The notes beneath the pieces are model-generated. The model was given only the letters and a program-made list of their open reading frames with translations. It made no database searches and had not been told where the DNA came from. Source: Polynucleobacter necessarius (GTDB lineage Bacteria; Pseudomonadota; Gammaproteobacteria; Burkholderiales; Burkholderiaceae). Taken from it: a stretch of DNA of 64,000 nt. The stretch lies in assembly GCF_900096755.1 (NCBI RefSeq), contig NZ_LT615227.1:299019-363018 (forward strand), written 5' to 3'. Made by a program: the position numbers and the translations under genes. Below are positions 8,495 to 19,231 of this stretch, in pieces. Every line of letters begins with the position of its first letter. The stretch's first letter is position 1.

Positions 8495-11386
8495 ATGCCA
8501 AATGCCTCAAATACCCCTAATTCACCAGCGGCCAGCTCAACAGATGAGCTCGCCAAATCCTACGAACCCGCCCCGATAGAGGCCTACTGGGGTCCAGAGT
8601 GGGAGCGCCGGGGTATTGCTGATTCCACCATGGATGAGGGTAAGGGTGATTTTTCTATTCAGCTGCCCCCACCAAATGTGACGGGCACCCTCCATATGGG
8701 TCACGCCTTTAATCAAACCATCATGGATGGCTTAGTGCGTCATGCTCGTATGACAGGTAAAAATACCCTGTGGGTACCTGGCACTGATCACGCCGGTATC
8801 GCCACCCAGATTGTTGTTGAACGCCAACTTGATGCGCAAAAAATTTCCCGCCATGACCTCGGTCGTGAAAAGTTTTTAGAAAAAGTATGGGAGTGGAAAG
8901 AAACTTCCGGCAATACGATCACCAGACAAATTCGTCGCCTAGGCGCGTCGATCGACTGGGGAAAAGAATATTTCACAATGGACAGCAAGACGTCCAAAGC
9001 AGTGGTGGAAGTATTTGTCCGCCTACATGAACAGGGTTTAATTTATCGCGGCAAACGTTTGGTCAACTGGGATCCCGTTTTAGGTACCGCAGTTTCTGAC
9101 TTAGAAGTGGTAAGCGAAGAAGAAGATGGCTCGATGTGGCACATCCGCTATCCGTTAGCTGATGGCTCTGGTCACTTAACGGTTGCTACTACCCGCCCAG
9201 AAACCTTGCTGGGTGACGTTGCCGTCATGGTGAACCCAGAAGATGAGCGCTACAAACACCTCATTGGTAAGTCAGTGAATTTGCCATTATGTGATCGTCA
9301 AATTCCGGTGATTGCTGATGACTACGTTGATTTGAACTTTGGCACTGGCGTTGTAAAAGTAACTCCTGCACATGACTTCAACGACTACGCAGTAGGCCAA
9401 CGCCATCAATTACCACTCATTAACATCCTGACTTTAGATGCCAAAATTAATGAGAATGCTCCAGCCACATACCAAGGCATGGAACGTTTTGAAGCACGCA
9501 AACAAGTGGTTTCCGATTTAGATGCTGCTGGCTTACTAGAAAAAGTTCAGCCGCATAAATTAATGGTGCCACGCAGCGATCGTACGCAAACCATCATCGA
9601 ACCAATGCTCACTGATCAATGGTTTGTGGCGATGTCTAAGCCGAGTCCGGATAACAAGTATCAACCCGGTTCATCCATTGCTGGCGCAGCATTAGACGCC
9701 GTGACTAAGAGTGATATCAAGCTGGTTCCAGAAAACTGGATTAACACTTATACCCAGTGGCTAGAAAATATTCAGGACTGGTGCATCTCTCGCCAACTCT
9801 GGTGGGGTCACCAAATCCCAGCTTGGTATGGTGACGATGGCCAGATCTTTGTGGCGCGGTCCGAAGAAGAAGCTAAGACTAAAGCTGCTGCTGCAGGCTA
9901 TACCGGCAAACTCAACCGCGATCCCGATGTGCTCGATACCTGGTTTAGCTCTGCCCTTGTGCCATTTAGCTCATTGGGCTGGCCAGAAGAAACGCCTGCC
10001 CTTAACCATTTTTTACCTTCATCTGTTCTGGTTACGGGTTTTGACATCATCTTCTTCTGGGTAGCGCGCATGGTCATGATGACTTGCCACTTCACCGGAA
10101 AAGTACCGTTTCATACCGTTTATGTTCACGGCTTAGTTCGTGATGCCGAAGGACAGAAGATGAGTAAGTCCAAAGGCAATACTTTGGATCCAATCGATTT
10201 GATTGACGGCATCAAGATTGAGGAGTTGGTAGGCAAAAGAACTACTGGCCTCATGAATCCAAAGCAGGCTGAGAGCATTAGCAAGAAAACTAAAAAAGAA
10301 TTTCCGGATGGCATTCCGGCATTTGGTACAGATGCCCTCCGCTTTACTTTTGCATCGCTAGCTTCACTTGGTCGTAATATCAACTTTGATCAAAAGCGTT
10401 GTGAAGGCTATCGCAATTTCTGCAACAAGCTTTGGAACGCCACTCGCTTTGTTCTCATGAACTGCTCGGGCAGCGATGAAGATAATGGCTTGGCACCATG
10501 CGATAACCAATGTGAACCTGAAGGGTATTTAGACTTCTCTCCTGCAGATAAATGGATCGTCTCTCAACTCCAAAGAACTGAGGCCGATGTTGCTAAAGGC
10601 TTTGAGAACTATCGCTTTGACAATATCGCCAGCAGCATTTACCAGTTCGTCTGGGATGAGTATTGTGATTGGTACCTAGAGCTTGCTAAGGTGCAGCTAC
10701 AAACCGGAACGCCAGCACAACAACGCGCTACTCGCCGCACCTTATTGCGCGTTCTGGAAACGATTTTGCGCATGGCGCATCCATTGATCCCATTCATCAC
10801 TGAAACCCTATGGCAAACCGTTGGGCCTAAGTCTGGAAAAGAATTAGCTAAACAAACTAAGCAGACAATTGCGCTCCAACCCTACCCTATCTCTCAGCCT
10901 GAAAAGATTGATGAGCAGAGTGAAGCCTGGGTAGCGCAGATCAAAGCGATTGTGGATGCTTGCCGTAACCTACGTGGTGAGATGCAAGTGCCTCCAGGTC
11001 AAAAAGTGCCACTCTGGATTTTTGGACCACAAGCTTTCCTAGAAAAAGCCACACCTTATCTCATGGCACTGGCCAAGTTAACGGAAGTCAAAATCTATGC
11101 TGATGAGTCCGCCTTAGAAAAAGATGCTCCAGGCGCTCCAATTGCTCTAGTAGGCGATATCAAGCTGCTCCTGAAGATTGAGGTAGACGTTGCTGCTGAG
11201 CGCATTCGCCTTGGGAAGGAAATTGAGCGCTTGGCCAATGAAATTAATAAAGCCAAGGGCAAATTGACCAATGAAAGCTTTGTGGCCCGAGCCCCTGCTG
11301 ATGTGGTTGCCCAAGAAAAACAACGTCTTGCGGGCTTTGAGCAAAACCATGAGAAGCTTGTTGCACAATTAGAGCGTCTCAAATAA
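8495..11386 (+). CDS. valS: valine--tRNA ligase
   Basis: A 963-residue class I aminoacyl-tRNA synthetase charging tRNA-Val. Signature sequences: [15 protein letters not shown] (HIGH-type motif near residue 60), the inserted CP1 editing domain with [13 protein letters not shown], and [14 protein letters not shown] (KMSKS). The C-terminus ends in a charged helical arm ([22 protein letters not shown]), the coiled coil of bacterial ValRS. The ATG at 8495 is chosen over an in-frame TTG at 8486 because the latter would lie immediately beside the -10. A perfect TATAAT at 8480-8485 and the lack of a Shine-Dalgarno suggest a leaderless mRNA. galU follows after 29 bp. Confidence 0.97.
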   Translation: MPNASNTPNSPAASSTDELAKSYEPAPIEAYWGPEWERRGIADSTMDEGKGDFSIQLPPPNVTGTLHMGHAFNQTIMDGLVRHARMTGKNTLWVPGTDHAGIATQIVVERQLDAQKISRHDLGREKFLEKVWEWKETSGNTITRQIRRLGASIDWGKEYFTMDSKTSKAVVEVFVRLHEQGLIYRGKRLVNWDPVLGTAVSDLEVVSEEEDGSMWHIRYPLADGSGHLTVATTRPETLLGDVAVMVNPEDERYKHLIGKSVNLPLCDRQIPVIADDYVDLNFGTGVVKVTPAHDFNDYAVGQRHQLPLINILTLDAKINENAPATYQGMERFEARKQVVSDLDAAGLLEKVQPHKLMVPRSDRTQTIIEPMLTDQWFVAMSKPSPDNKYQPGSSIAGAALDAVTKSDIKLVPENWINTYTQWLENIQDWCISRQLWWGHQIPAWYGDDGQIFVARSEEEAKTKAAAAGYTGKLNRDPDVLDTWFSSALVPFSSLGWPEETPALNHFLPSSVLVTGFDIIFFWVARMVMMTCHFTGKVPFHTVYVHGLVRDAEGQKMSKSKGNTLDPIDLIDGIKIEELVGKRTTGLMNPKQAESISKKTKKEFPDGIPAFGTDALRFTFASLASLGRNINFDQKRCEGYRNFCNKLWNATRFVLMNCSGSDEDNGLAPCDNQCEPEGYLDFSPADKWIVSQLQRTEADVAKGFENYRFDNIASSIYQFVWDEYCDWYLELAKVQLQTGTPAQQRATRRTLLRVLETILRMAHPLIPFITETLWQTVGPKSGKELAKQTKQTIALQPYPISQPEKIDEQSEAWVAQIKAIVDACRNLRGEMQVPPGQKVPLWIFGPQAFLEKATPYLMALAKLTEVKIYADESALEKDAPGAPIALVGDIKLLLKIEVDVAAERIRLGKEIERLANEINKAKGKLTNESFVARAPADVVAQEKQRLAGFEQNHEKLVAQLERLK

Positions 11387-11415
11387 ATACCAGCCAAAAA
11401 GCGATTGGAAGTGAT

Positions 11416-12300
11416 ATGCCATTAAGCACCAAAGCAGTTACCAAAGCGGTCTTCCCAGTTGCAGGCTTGGGTACACGCTTTTTGCCAGCAACCAAGGCAA
11501 GCCCAAAAGAGATGCTCAATGTGGTCGACAAGCCACTCATTCAATATGCTGTTGAAGAGGCCATTGCCGCCGGCATTACAGAAATGATTTTTGTTACCGG
11601 CCGAAGCAAACGCGCTATTGAAGATCATTTCGATAAAGCATATGAATTAGAAGCTGAGCTCGAAGCCAAAAATAAACAGGCCCTTTTAGACATCGTTCGC
11701 AGCGTTAAACCGAGCCATGTAGATTGCGTATATGTTCGCCAACCTGAAGCCCTTGGTTTGGGTCATGCCGTTTTATGTGCTGAAAAGTTGGTACGTGACG
11801 AACCATTCGCCATCATCTTGGCTGACGACTTATTGGATGGTCAGCCACCTGTACTCAAGCAAATGCTCAAAGTATTCGATGAGCAAAATGGCTCAGTCGT
11901 TGCAGTAGAAAAAATTGATCCTGCAAAGAGCAGCTCTTACGGCATCGTTTCAGGAGATGAGGTTGCTAAAGGTATCTACCGTTTAAACGGCATCGTAGAA
12001 AAGCCTCAACCAAAGGATGCCCCATCAAACCTCGCGGTTGTTGGGCGCTACGTTCTCTCCTCGGATATCTTTAGGCATATTCGCAATCTCAAACCTGGTG
12101 CTGGCGGCGAGATCCAACTTACCGATGCAATCGCCTCTTTACTAAAAGAAGAGCCAGTATTTGCATATGAGTACGATGGTGTGCGCTATGACTGTGGCAG
12201 CAAGCTTGGCTATCTCAAGGCATCAGTTGAGTTTGCCCTGCGTCACCCTGAAGTATCGGCCGACTTTGCCGCCTACCTCAAAAGCCGCTCTTTAACGTAA
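11416..12300 (+). CDS. galU: UTP--glucose-1-phosphate uridylyltransferase
   Basis: A 294-residue nucleotidyltransferase making UDP-glucose for envelope polysaccharide. The N-terminus [20 protein letters not shown] is the GalU nucleotide-binding signature, followed by [27 protein letters not shown] holds the metal-binding Asp, and [12 protein letters not shown] and [10 protein letters not shown] are also typical. GGAAGTGAT precedes the ATG as a ribosome-binding site. It is 29 bp after valS and is followed by a strong terminator, so it likely ends that unit. Confidence 0.96.
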   Translation: MPLSTKAVTKAVFPVAGLGTRFLPATKASPKEMLNVVDKPLIQYAVEEAIAAGITEMIFVTGRSKRAIEDHFDKAYELEAELEAKNKQALLDIVRSVKPSHVDCVYVRQPEALGLGHAVLCAEKLVRDEPFAIILADDLLDGQPPVLKQMLKVFDEQNGSVVAVEKIDPAKSSSYGIVSGDEVAKGIYRLNGIVEKPQPKDAPSNLAVVGRYVLSSDIFRHIRNLKPGAGGEIQLTDAIASLLKEEPVFAYEYDGVRYDCGSKLGYLKASVEFALRHPEVSADFAAYLKSRSLT

Positions 12301-12318
12301 TCGTTTTCAGTTGAAATA

Positions 12319-12352
12319 AAAATGGCAGAGATTCGTCTCTGCCATTTTTTTT
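12319..12352. terminator. bidirectional Rho-independent terminator (galU / tusA-like)
   Basis: An 11-bp perfect stem (12321-12331 with 12336-12346) closed by a TTCG tetraloop and followed by eight T on the + strand. A-rich sequence on the other side allows termination of the converging minus-strand gene. Confidence 0.9.
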
Positions 12353-12399
12353 GGTGCACACCATCTGAATCGACTACTCAGAGTGTTGATGGGCTCCCA

Positions 12400-12645
12400 C
12401 TATCTGCGCTTCATAAAGAAAACCAAGACATCACCTTCAGTAGTGCTTGCAAGCAACTCGTTACCGGTTTGCTTAGCAAAGGCAGGAAAGTCGTGGGCAG
12501 CGCCCGCATCTGTAGCCTTGATTTTTAAGACTTCGCCCGACTGCATAGTGGCCAAAGCTTTTTTGGTGCGCAGAATCGGCAATGGGCAGTTCATTCCAAT
12601 GGCGTCTACTTCTGCATTAAAGGCAATGTTGATTGCTTCACTCAT
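12400..12645 (-). CDS. TusA-family sulfur carrier protein
   Basis: An 81-residue protein of the TusA/SirA/YeeD family. The hallmark CPxP motif is present as [15 protein letters not shown] with the persulfide-carrying Cys at residue 20, and the second half gives the family's beta strands ([19 protein letters not shown]). Members relay sulfur to tRNA thiolation, molybdopterin or other acceptors; which one applies here is not visible. Its start overlaps the alaS stop by 4 nt, so it is translated from the alaS message. Confidence 0.88.
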   Translation of the reverse strand: MSEAINIAFNAEVDAIGMNCPLPILRTKKALATMQSGEVLKIKATDAGAAHDFPAFAKQTGNELLASTTEGDVLVFFMKRR

Positions 12646-15266
12646 TTGGCTGCTACCCAGTCTTTTACGCCAGCCAAAGCAGCGCCTAACTTACTTGGAT
12701 CCGTTCCGCCAGCCATCGCCATTTCTGGTTTGCCGCCACCTTTGCCACCCACTTGTTGAGCTACAAAGTTCACGAAATCGCCCGCCTTTACTTTGCCAAT
12801 AGAGTCTGCTGTAACGCCAGCAATCAAACTAACCTTATCGCCTTGAACAGATGCCAAGACAATAGCGGCAGTTTTCAGCTTTGCTTTTAATGCATCCATA
12901 GTTTCGCGAAGGACACCAGCATCAGCGCCATCCATACGAGCAGCAAGCACTTTGATGCCATTGACATCAACTGCCTGGCCGGCTAACTCATCACCTTGGC
13001 TTGCAGCTAACTTCGAGTTCACTTTTTCTAATTCACGCTCAGCTTGACGCAGACTCTCTTGGAGCTGCGCTACGCGATTTACCAAATCCCCTGGATGGGT
13101 TTTCAGAATCGCTGCAGCCTCATTGATCTTGTCTTCCAAGCCTTGCAAGAAGTGCAATGCATTATTGCCTGTTACGGCCTCAACACGGCGGATACCCGCA
13201 GCAACGCCACCTTCAGAAACAATCTTTAGGCTACCAATGTCACCGGTGCGTCCTACGTGGGTACCACCGCATAACTCTTTGGAGGAGCCAATCTCTAGAA
13301 CGCGCACTTCATCGCCGTACTTCTCGCCAAACAGCATCATGGCGCCAGTCTTTTGCGCATCGTCCAATGACATGACCTTGCCGGAAGTGGCAGTGTTGTC
13401 CAAAATCTCTTGATTCACAATATCTTCGATGCGGCGAATTTGTTCAGCAGTAATCGGTGCATTGTGAGTAAAGTCAAAACGGGTCTTAGTGGCATCTACT
13501 AAAGAACCTTTTTGCTGCACATGATCGCCCAGCACTTCACGCAATGCCTTATGCAAAATATGCGTAGCGCTGTGATTGCGCATCGTATCGGTTCTTTGCT
13601 GCGTATCTACCAATGCATTAAGGACATCACCCACCTTGAGCGCGCCCTCAAGAACTTCACCCTGATGACCAAATACGTCGGCCTGGATCTTGAAGGTGTC
13701 TTCTACAGCAAAACGAATGCTTTCGTTGCGAAGCTCGCCCTTATCGCCAACTTGGCCGCCAGATTCAGCGTAAAAGGGGGTGTTATCCAGAACAATCACG
13801 GCAGAATCCCCTGCTTTTACAGAGGTCACTGCTGAGCCATTCACATATAGGGCGGTCACTTTGGCGCCTTCATGTTTTAGGGTGTCATAGCCATGGAACT
13901 GGGTTGGTTGGCCCTTGTAATCCAAGCCCTGGGCTACCTTGAACTTACCGGCAGCTCTTGCTTGATCACGCTGCTTTTGCATGGCCACTTCAAAGCCATC
14001 TGCGTCAACAGTCACGCCGCGCTCACGACAAACGTCAGCCGTTAAATCCAATGGGAAACCAAAAGTGTCATGCAAGCGGAATGCCGTCTCACCATTGACT
14101 ACTTTTGCACCGCCTGCTAAAGCACTATCTAAAATTTCCATGCCATTAGCAATCGTTTGGAAGAAGCGCTCTTCTTCTTGCTTGATTACTTCGCTGACCT
14201 TATCTTGCGCTGCACGCAATTCTGGATAAGCATCGCCCATCTCTTTAACGAGCGCAGGAACCAGTTGATAGAAGAACGGTTTGCGTGCGCCCAACTTATA
14301 ACCGTGACGAATTGCGCGACGTGCAATTCGACGCAATACATAACCACGGCCGGCGTTACCAGGAATGACGCCATCTACAACAATGAAACTGCATGCACGA
14401 ATATGATCAGCAATCACCTTCAATGAAGGACTGTTCGCATCACAGTTTTCGCCGCCAGCAGCGTCTACCGCATCTTTGGAAGCCTTGAGGAGATTGACGA
14501 AGAGGTCGATTTCATAATTAGAGTAAACGTGCTGCAAGACAGCAGCAATACGTTCAAGACCCATGCCCGTATCAACACTAGGCTTTGGTAATGGATGCAT
14601 CACGCCCGCTTCATCGCGGTTGAATTGCATAAACACGTTATTCCAAATTTCAATATAACGATCGCCATCTTCATCAGGGCTGCCAGGAGGGCCGCCGGGA
14701 ATGTGACCGCCGTGATCGTAAAAAATTTCTGTACAAGGACCGCATGGACCTGCGTCACCCATCATCCAGAAGTTATCGGATGCGTAACGCGCGCCCTTGT
14801 TGTCACCAATCCGAATAATGCGATCAGCAGGCACACCGATTTGCTTATTCCAAATCTCATAAACTTCATCATCTTCGGCATATACAGTTACCAAGAGTTT
14901 TTCTTTGGGCAACTTAAATACCTGAGTTAATAAGTCCCAGGCGAATTGAATGGCATCCTTTTTGAAATAGTCCCCAAAGGAGAAATTGCCCAGCATTTCA
15001 AAAAAGGTATGGTGACGGGCGGTATAGCCCACGTTATCCAAGTCATTATGTTTTCCACCGGCCCGAATGCACTTCTGGGCGGTGGTAGCGCGGTTATAAG
15101 GGCGCTTATCAAAGCCCAAAAACACGTCTTTGAACTGATTCATACCCGCATTCGTAAACAGCAGGGTAGGGTCGTCCCCCGGCACTACTGGGCTGGACGG
15201 GACGATTTGGTGGCCTTTTTGGGCAAAGAAATCCAGGTATGCCTGGCGAATTTGGGAGACTTTCAT
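12642..15266 (-). CDS. alaS: alanine--tRNA ligase
   Basis: A full-length 874-residue class II synthetase for tRNA-Ala. It begins [19 protein letters not shown] and carries catalytic-core sequences [17 protein letters not shown] and [20 protein letters not shown]. The editing domain shows [16 protein letters not shown] and the [17 protein letters not shown] metal-site motif. The Gly-rich C-Ala tail ends [15 protein letters not shown]. There is no Shine-Dalgarno. A TTGCCC-17 bp-GATAAT promoter ends 7 bp before the ATG, pointing to a leaderless transcript. The downstream TusA-like gene is coupled by overlap. Confidence 0.97.
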   Translation of the reverse strand: MKVSQIRQAYLDFFAQKGHQIVPSSPVVPGDDPTLLFTNAGMNQFKDVFLGFDKRPYNRATTAQKCIRAGGKHNDLDNVGYTARHHTFFEMLGNFSFGDYFKKDAIQFAWDLLTQVFKLPKEKLLVTVYAEDDEVYEIWNKQIGVPADRIIRIGDNKGARYASDNFWMMGDAGPCGPCTEIFYDHGGHIPGGPPGSPDEDGDRYIEIWNNVFMQFNRDEAGVMHPLPKPSVDTGMGLERIAAVLQHVYSNYEIDLFVNLLKASKDAVDAAGGENCDANSPSLKVIADHIRACSFIVVDGVIPGNAGRGYVLRRIARRAIRHGYKLGARKPFFYQLVPALVKEMGDAYPELRAAQDKVSEVIKQEEERFFQTIANGMEILDSALAGGAKVVNGETAFRLHDTFGFPLDLTADVCRERGVTVDADGFEVAMQKQRDQARAAGKFKVAQGLDYKGQPTQFHGYDTLKHEGAKVTALYVNGSAVTSVKAGDSAVIVLDNTPFYAESGGQVGDKGELRNESIRFAVEDTFKIQADVFGHQGEVLEGALKVGDVLNALVDTQQRTDTMRNHSATHILHKALREVLGDHVQQKGSLVDATKTRFDFTHNAPITAEQIRRIEDIVNQEILDNTATSGKVMSLDDAQKTGAMMLFGEKYGDEVRVLEIGSSKELCGGTHVGRTGDIGSLKIVSEGGVAAGIRRVEAVTGNNALHFLQGLEDKINEAAAILKTHPGDLVNRVAQLQESLRQAERELEKVNSKLAASQGDELAGQAVDVNGIKVLAARMDGADAGVLRETMDALKAKLKTAAIVLASVQGDKVSLIAGVTADSIGKVKAGDFVNFVAQQVGGKGGGKPEMAMAGGTDPSKLGAALAGVKDWVAAK

Positions 15267-15273
15267 GGCAATA

Positions 15274-15302
15274 ATTATCGCATTGGCACTAGCCTAGGGC
15301 AA
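15274..15302 (-). promoter_or_regulatory. alaS promoter with start point at or near the ATG
   Basis: On the minus strand TTGCCC (15297-15302), a 17-bp spacer and GATAAT (15274-15279) form a good sigma70 promoter whose expected start falls at the alaS ATG (15266). An inverted repeat, GCCTAG (15292-15297) - 8 bp - CTAGGC (15306-15311), covers the -35 and could be an operator. E. coli AlaRS represses its own gene at a promoter palindrome; a parallel here is speculation. Confidence 0.6.
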
Positions 15303-15389
15303 ACGCTAGGCAATAAGCCGCAAACTTGCCTTACAATCCCACAACATCAATAAAAATCGGCAGTTAAGTCGACCAATAAGGAGAGCAAC

Positions 15390-15851
15390 TTGAAAATTCG
15401 CGATCAACGAGATTTTGGGGCCGGAATCATGTATATGGTCATTGGCCTCTTCTTTGCCATCATGGCTACAAATTACCCAATGGGAACTGCCGCCAAAATG
15501 GGTCCAGGCTATTTCCCGTTCTATTTGGGTATTTTAATGTTCCTATTAGGCGTTCTGGTGGCAGTTAAGGCCTTTGGCGCTAAAGCAGCCATCGAGTCCA
15601 TTCCTAAGTTTAATTGGCGCATCATTACGCAAATTACGGGTGCAGTTGTGCTTTATGGCTTGCTGCTCCCACGTCTTGGGTTCTTAATTGCCGTAGTGGT
15701 TTTGGTTTTTGTTGCCGCCAGCGCAAGTAGAGAATTTACTTGGAAAGGCACTGCAATTAATGCGGCCTTTTTGGTGGCATTCACTTATTCAGTATTTGTA
15801 TTGGGTCTAAAGCTTCAGTTCCCATTACTACCTGTATTCCTACAACAATAA
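15390..15851 (+). CDS. tctB: tripartite tricarboxylate transporter small subunit TctB
   Basis: A 153-residue membrane protein with four predicted helices, matching the small TctB subunit. The start is a TTG at 15390, chosen because AAGGAG sits at 15378-15383 with 6 bp spacing. It reads LKIRDQRDFGAGIMYMVIG; the 'RDFGAG' opening is common in TctB. Together with TctA it forms the membrane part of a secondary transporter for tricarboxylates or other carboxylates, which needs a periplasmic TctC binding protein. No tctC is in the window. tctA follows after 19 bp. Confidence 0.88.
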   Translation: MKIRDQRDFGAGIMYMVIGLFFAIMATNYPMGTAAKMGPGYFPFYLGILMFLLGVLVAVKAFGAKAAIESIPKFNWRIITQITGAVVLYGLLLPRLGFLIAVVVLVFVAASASREFTWKGTAINAAFLVAFTYSVFVLGLKLQFPLLPVFLQQ

Positions 15852-15870
15852 CGAACCGGGACTCTGAAAA

Positions 15871-17373
15871 ATGGATTTATTTACTAACTTAGCTCTCGGT
15901 TTCGATACCGCGTTCACATTACAAAACCTGTTTTACTGCCTTATCGGCTGTATCTTGGGTACTTTGATTGGCGTATTGCCAGGCCTTGGCCCAATCGCAA
16001 CGATTGCAATGTTGTTGCCGGCTACCTACGCATTGCCTCCGATTGCCGCATTGATTATGTTGGCTGGTATTTATTACGGCTCACAGTACGGCGGTTCCAC
16101 AACAGCGATTTTGTTGAACATTCCGGGGGAGACGTCGTCGGTGGTAACCGCGATCGATGGCTACCAAATGGCCCGAAATGGTCGCGCTGGTGTTGCACTC
16201 TTTACTGCAGGTATGGGTTCATTTTTTGCAGGTTGCGTAGCAACTTTAGTGTTGGCTGCATTTGCTGCCCCACTCTCACAACTCGCATTTAAGTTTGGTC
16301 CTGCGGAATACTTCTCCTTGATGGTCTTAGGTTTAATCGGTGCAGTGATATTGGCATCAGGCTCTTTGATCAAGGCGATTGGCATGATCATCTTGGGTCT
16401 CTTGATGGGCTTGATCGGTACTGACGTGAACTCTGGTGTATCTCGCTATGCGTTTGATATTCCTGAATTGAGTGACGGCATCGGCTTCGTAGCTGTTGCG
16501 ATGGGTGTATTCGGTTTCGCAGAAATCATGGGCAACCTTGAGAAGAGCGGCGAGGATGAAGGCTTTCTCAACAAGCTCACTAGCATGGTTCCAACCAAAA
16601 ATGATGTGAAGCGCATGATTCCTTCAATTTTGCGCGGTACCACTATTGGCTCTATCTTGGGCATCCTGCCAGGCGGCGGCGCAGCTTTGGCAGCGTTTGG
16701 CGCTTACTCTGTTGAGAAAAAATCGTCTAAGTACAGCCACGAATTTGGTAAGGGTGCAATTGAGGGTGTCGCTGGTCCCGAGACAGCAAACAACGCTGCC
16801 GCTCAAACATCATTTATTCCATTGCTCACATTGGGTATCCCACCAAATGCTGTGATGGCTTTGATGGTTGGCGCGATGACTATTCACAACATTCAGCCAG
16901 GCCCACAAGTAATGACCAGCAATCCAGCTCTCTTCTGGGGTCTGATTGCCTCTATGTGGATCGGTAATGTGATGTTGATCCTCTTGAACCTGCCTTTGAT
17001 TGGTATCTGGGTAAAGCTCTTGAAGATTCCTTATCGCTTCCTCTACCCAGCTATTTTGGTGTTCTGCTGTATTGGTGTGTACACCGTGAACAACACTGTA
17101 TTTGACGTTTATGTAACAGCAGGTTTCGGCTTGATTGGTTACCTATTCTTCAAACTCGGTTGCGAACCTCCTCCATTGCTTTTGGGCTTCGTGCTCGGAC
17201 CAATGATGGAAGAGAACTTCCGTCGCGCCCTACTACTATCCCGTGGCGACTTCTCCACCTTTGTAACCCGCCCACTTTCCTTGGGATTGCTGATCGCAGC
17301 AGCCCTCTTGGTTGTGATCGTGGCCTTGCCAGCAGTGAAGAAGACACGCGAAGAGGCATTCGTAGAGGATTAA
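15871..17373 (+). CDS. tctA: tripartite tricarboxylate transporter large subunit TctA
   Basis: A 500-residue, 11-12 helix membrane protein. The family signature GVLPGLGPIATIAMLLP appears near residue 38 and the pseudo-repeat GILPGGGAALAAFGAYSVEK in the middle, with YYGSQYGGSTTAILLNIPGE between. It is the channel-forming subunit that couples carboxylate uptake to ion gradients, working with TctB immediately upstream and a TctC not seen here. Substrate cannot be told from sequence. Length is typical and the reading frame is intact. Confidence 0.93.
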   Translation: MDLFTNLALGFDTAFTLQNLFYCLIGCILGTLIGVLPGLGPIATIAMLLPATYALPPIAALIMLAGIYYGSQYGGSTTAILLNIPGETSSVVTAIDGYQMARNGRAGVALFTAGMGSFFAGCVATLVLAAFAAPLSQLAFKFGPAEYFSLMVLGLIGAVILASGSLIKAIGMIILGLLMGLIGTDVNSGVSRYAFDIPELSDGIGFVAVAMGVFGFAEIMGNLEKSGEDEGFLNKLTSMVPTKNDVKRMIPSILRGTTIGSILGILPGGGAALAAFGAYSVEKKSSKYSHEFGKGAIEGVAGPETANNAAAQTSFIPLLTLGIPPNAVMALMVGAMTIHNIQPGPQVMTSNPALFWGLIASMWIGNVMLILLNLPLIGIWVKLLKIPYRFLYPAILVFCCIGVYTVNNTVFDVYVTAGFGLIGYLFFKLGCEPPPLLLGFVLGPMMEENFRRALLLSRGDFSTFVTRPLSLGLLIAAALLVVIVALPAVKKTREEAFVED

Positions 17374-17396
17374 TTCTCACGAGCTACCCAGAAACA

Positions 17397-17426
17397 AGCC
17401 CGCAGCAGTTTGCGGACTTTTTCTTT
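17397..17426 (+). terminator. terminator after tctA
   Basis: An 8-bp stem with one mismatch (17397-17404 with 17411-17418), loop GCAGTT, followed by TTTTTCTTT. It lies 24 bp after the tctA stop and just before the glnS promoter. Confidence 0.75.
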
Positions 17427-17452
17427 ATAGGCCACAGGGTTTTCTCTACAAT
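17424..17452 (+). promoter_or_regulatory. glnS promoter candidate immediately before the ATG
   Basis: TACAAT at 17447-17452 lies 6 bp before the glnS ATG (17459), with TTTATA (17424-17429, weak -35) 17 bp further up. There is no Shine-Dalgarno, so the predicted start coincides with the initiation codon. Confidence 0.5.
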
Positions 17453-17458
17453 GTGGCT

Positions 17459-19231
17459 ATGCCCCAAGATAGCAAACCCTCCAAAGCAAATACCGGCGCT
17501 GTAGCCGAGCCATCCAACTTCTTACGCCAGATCATTGACCATGATTTAGCAAGCGGAGCTTTTTCACAGCGTACTAATTTGGCGGGCCAATCTATCCCAT
17601 CAATCATCACGCGTTTTCCGCCAGAGCCAAACGGCTACTTACATATTGGTCACGCCAAAAGTATTTGCCTAAACTTCGGCCTAGCTGCTGACTACAACGC
17701 CCAAGCTGGCGGTGCGCGCTGCAATATGCGCTTAGATGATACCAATCCAGTCAAAGAGGATGTGGAATACGCCGATAGTATCTTGGACGCAATGAAGTGG
17801 CTTGGTTTTGATTGGGGCACTCACCTCTATCACGCGAGTGATTACTTTGATCGCCTCTATGAGTTTGCCGAAATCTTGATTCAGAATGGCAAGGCTTATG
17901 TTGATAGTCAAAGCGCCGATGACATTCACACCAATCGCGGCAACTTTGGTCAAGCCGGGAAAAATAGTCCTTATCGCGATCGCAGCCCAGAAGAAAATCT
18001 ACAGCTATTTCGCGATATGCGTGATGGCAAATTCAAAGATGGTGAGCATGTGCTGCGCCTGAAGATTGATATGGCGCACCCGAATATTGTGATGCGCGAC
18101 CCTGTGGTTTATCGCATCCGCCATACCGATCACCATCGCACCGGCAGCAAGTGGTGCATCTACCCTCTTTATGACTTCACACATTGCATCTCTGATGCAT
18201 TAGAAAATGTCTCCCACTCCATATGCACGCTGGAGTTTGAGAACAGCCGTCCGTTGTACGACTGGATTGTGAACTCACTCAAAGAGCTTGGCGTCTTTAA
18301 AGACCCAGTCCCACACCAATATGAATTCGCGCGTCTCAACCTGACTTACACCATCACCAGCAAGCGCAAGTTATTGCAATTGGTGGAAGAAAACCATGTA
18401 GAGGGATGGGACGACCCGCGCATGCCAACCATCGTCGGCATCCGTCGTCGTGGTTACACGCCAGAAAGTATTCGCTTGTTCTGTGAGCGTATTGGCGTCT
18501 CTAAAGCGGATAGTTGGATTGATATGAGTACGCTAGATCATGCGCTACGCGATGATCTTGAAGCTAGGGCGCCCCGTGCAACCGCCGTTTTAAAACCGCT
18601 TAAGCTCGTAGTTGAAAACTTTGATGCATCAGCAAAAGAAGCTTGCTCTGCGCCACGTCATCCCAATCATCCCGAATGGGGCAACCGTGAATTTCATTTC
18701 ACGCGCGAGCTGTGGATTGAGGCGGATGATTTTATGCAAGAACCTATTAAAGACTTCTTCAGACTGTATCCACCGATTGGCGATCAACCTGGTAGCCGTG
18801 TACGTTTGCGCCATGGCTTTGTGGTGGAGTGCACCGGCTATGAAACAGATGCACAGGGTAACGTTACCCAAGTCAATGTGACACACTTCCCGGACAGCAA
18901 GAGCGGCACTCCAGGATCTAATAATTACAAAGTTAAAGGTAATATCCACTGGATCAGCGCTGCAGAAGCCATTCCAACTGAAGTGCGCCTTTACGATCAT
19001 CTCTTTAGCGATCCACATCCAGATAGCGGCGATAAGAATTTCTTAGATGCAATCAATCCAAACTCCAAGCAAACCATTGCCGCTTACCTAGAGCCTTGCA
19101 TGAAAGATGCTAAACCGGAAGATCGCTTCCAGTTTGAGCGTCATGGCTACTTCGTTGCCGATAAGCATGACTCCAAACCTGGCAAGCCTGTATTTAACCG
19201 TACAGTTGGCCTTAAGGATTCTTGGAAATAG
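17459..19231 (+). CDS. glnS: glutamine--tRNA ligase
   Basis: A 590-residue class I synthetase charging tRNA-Gln. The HIGH motif occurs in RFPPEPNGYLHIGHAKSI (about residues 52-69) and the KMSKS-equivalent as TSKRKLLQLV, the usual form in GlnRS. RLDDTNPVKE and the C-terminal beta-barrel anticodon-binding region (FYVADKHDSK-like end) are present. An in-frame GTG at 17453 is possible, but ATG 17459 fits the promoter position better. The 3' end overlaps the convergent reductase gene by 20 bp, leaving no room for a separate terminator. Confidence 0.97.
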   Translation: MPQDSKPSKANTGAVAEPSNFLRQIIDHDLASGAFSQRTNLAGQSIPSIITRFPPEPNGYLHIGHAKSICLNFGLAADYNAQAGGARCNMRLDDTNPVKEDVEYADSILDAMKWLGFDWGTHLYHASDYFDRLYEFAEILIQNGKAYVDSQSADDIHTNRGNFGQAGKNSPYRDRSPEENLQLFRDMRDGKFKDGEHVLRLKIDMAHPNIVMRDPVVYRIRHTDHHRTGSKWCIYPLYDFTHCISDALENVSHSICTLEFENSRPLYDWIVNSLKELGVFKDPVPHQYEFARLNLTYTITSKRKLLQLVEENHVEGWDDPRMPTIVGIRRRGYTPESIRLFCERIGVSKADSWIDMSTLDHALRDDLEARAPRATAVLKPLKLVVENFDASAKEACSAPRHPNHPEWGNREFHFTRELWIEADDFMQEPIKDFFRLYPPIGDQPGSRVRLRHGFVVECTGYETDAQGNVTQVNVTHFPDSKSGTPGSNNYKVKGNIHWISAAEAIPTEVRLYDHLFSDPHPDSGDKNFLDAINPNSKQTIAAYLEPCMKDAKPEDRFQFERHGYFVADKHDSKPGKPVFNRTVGLKDSWK

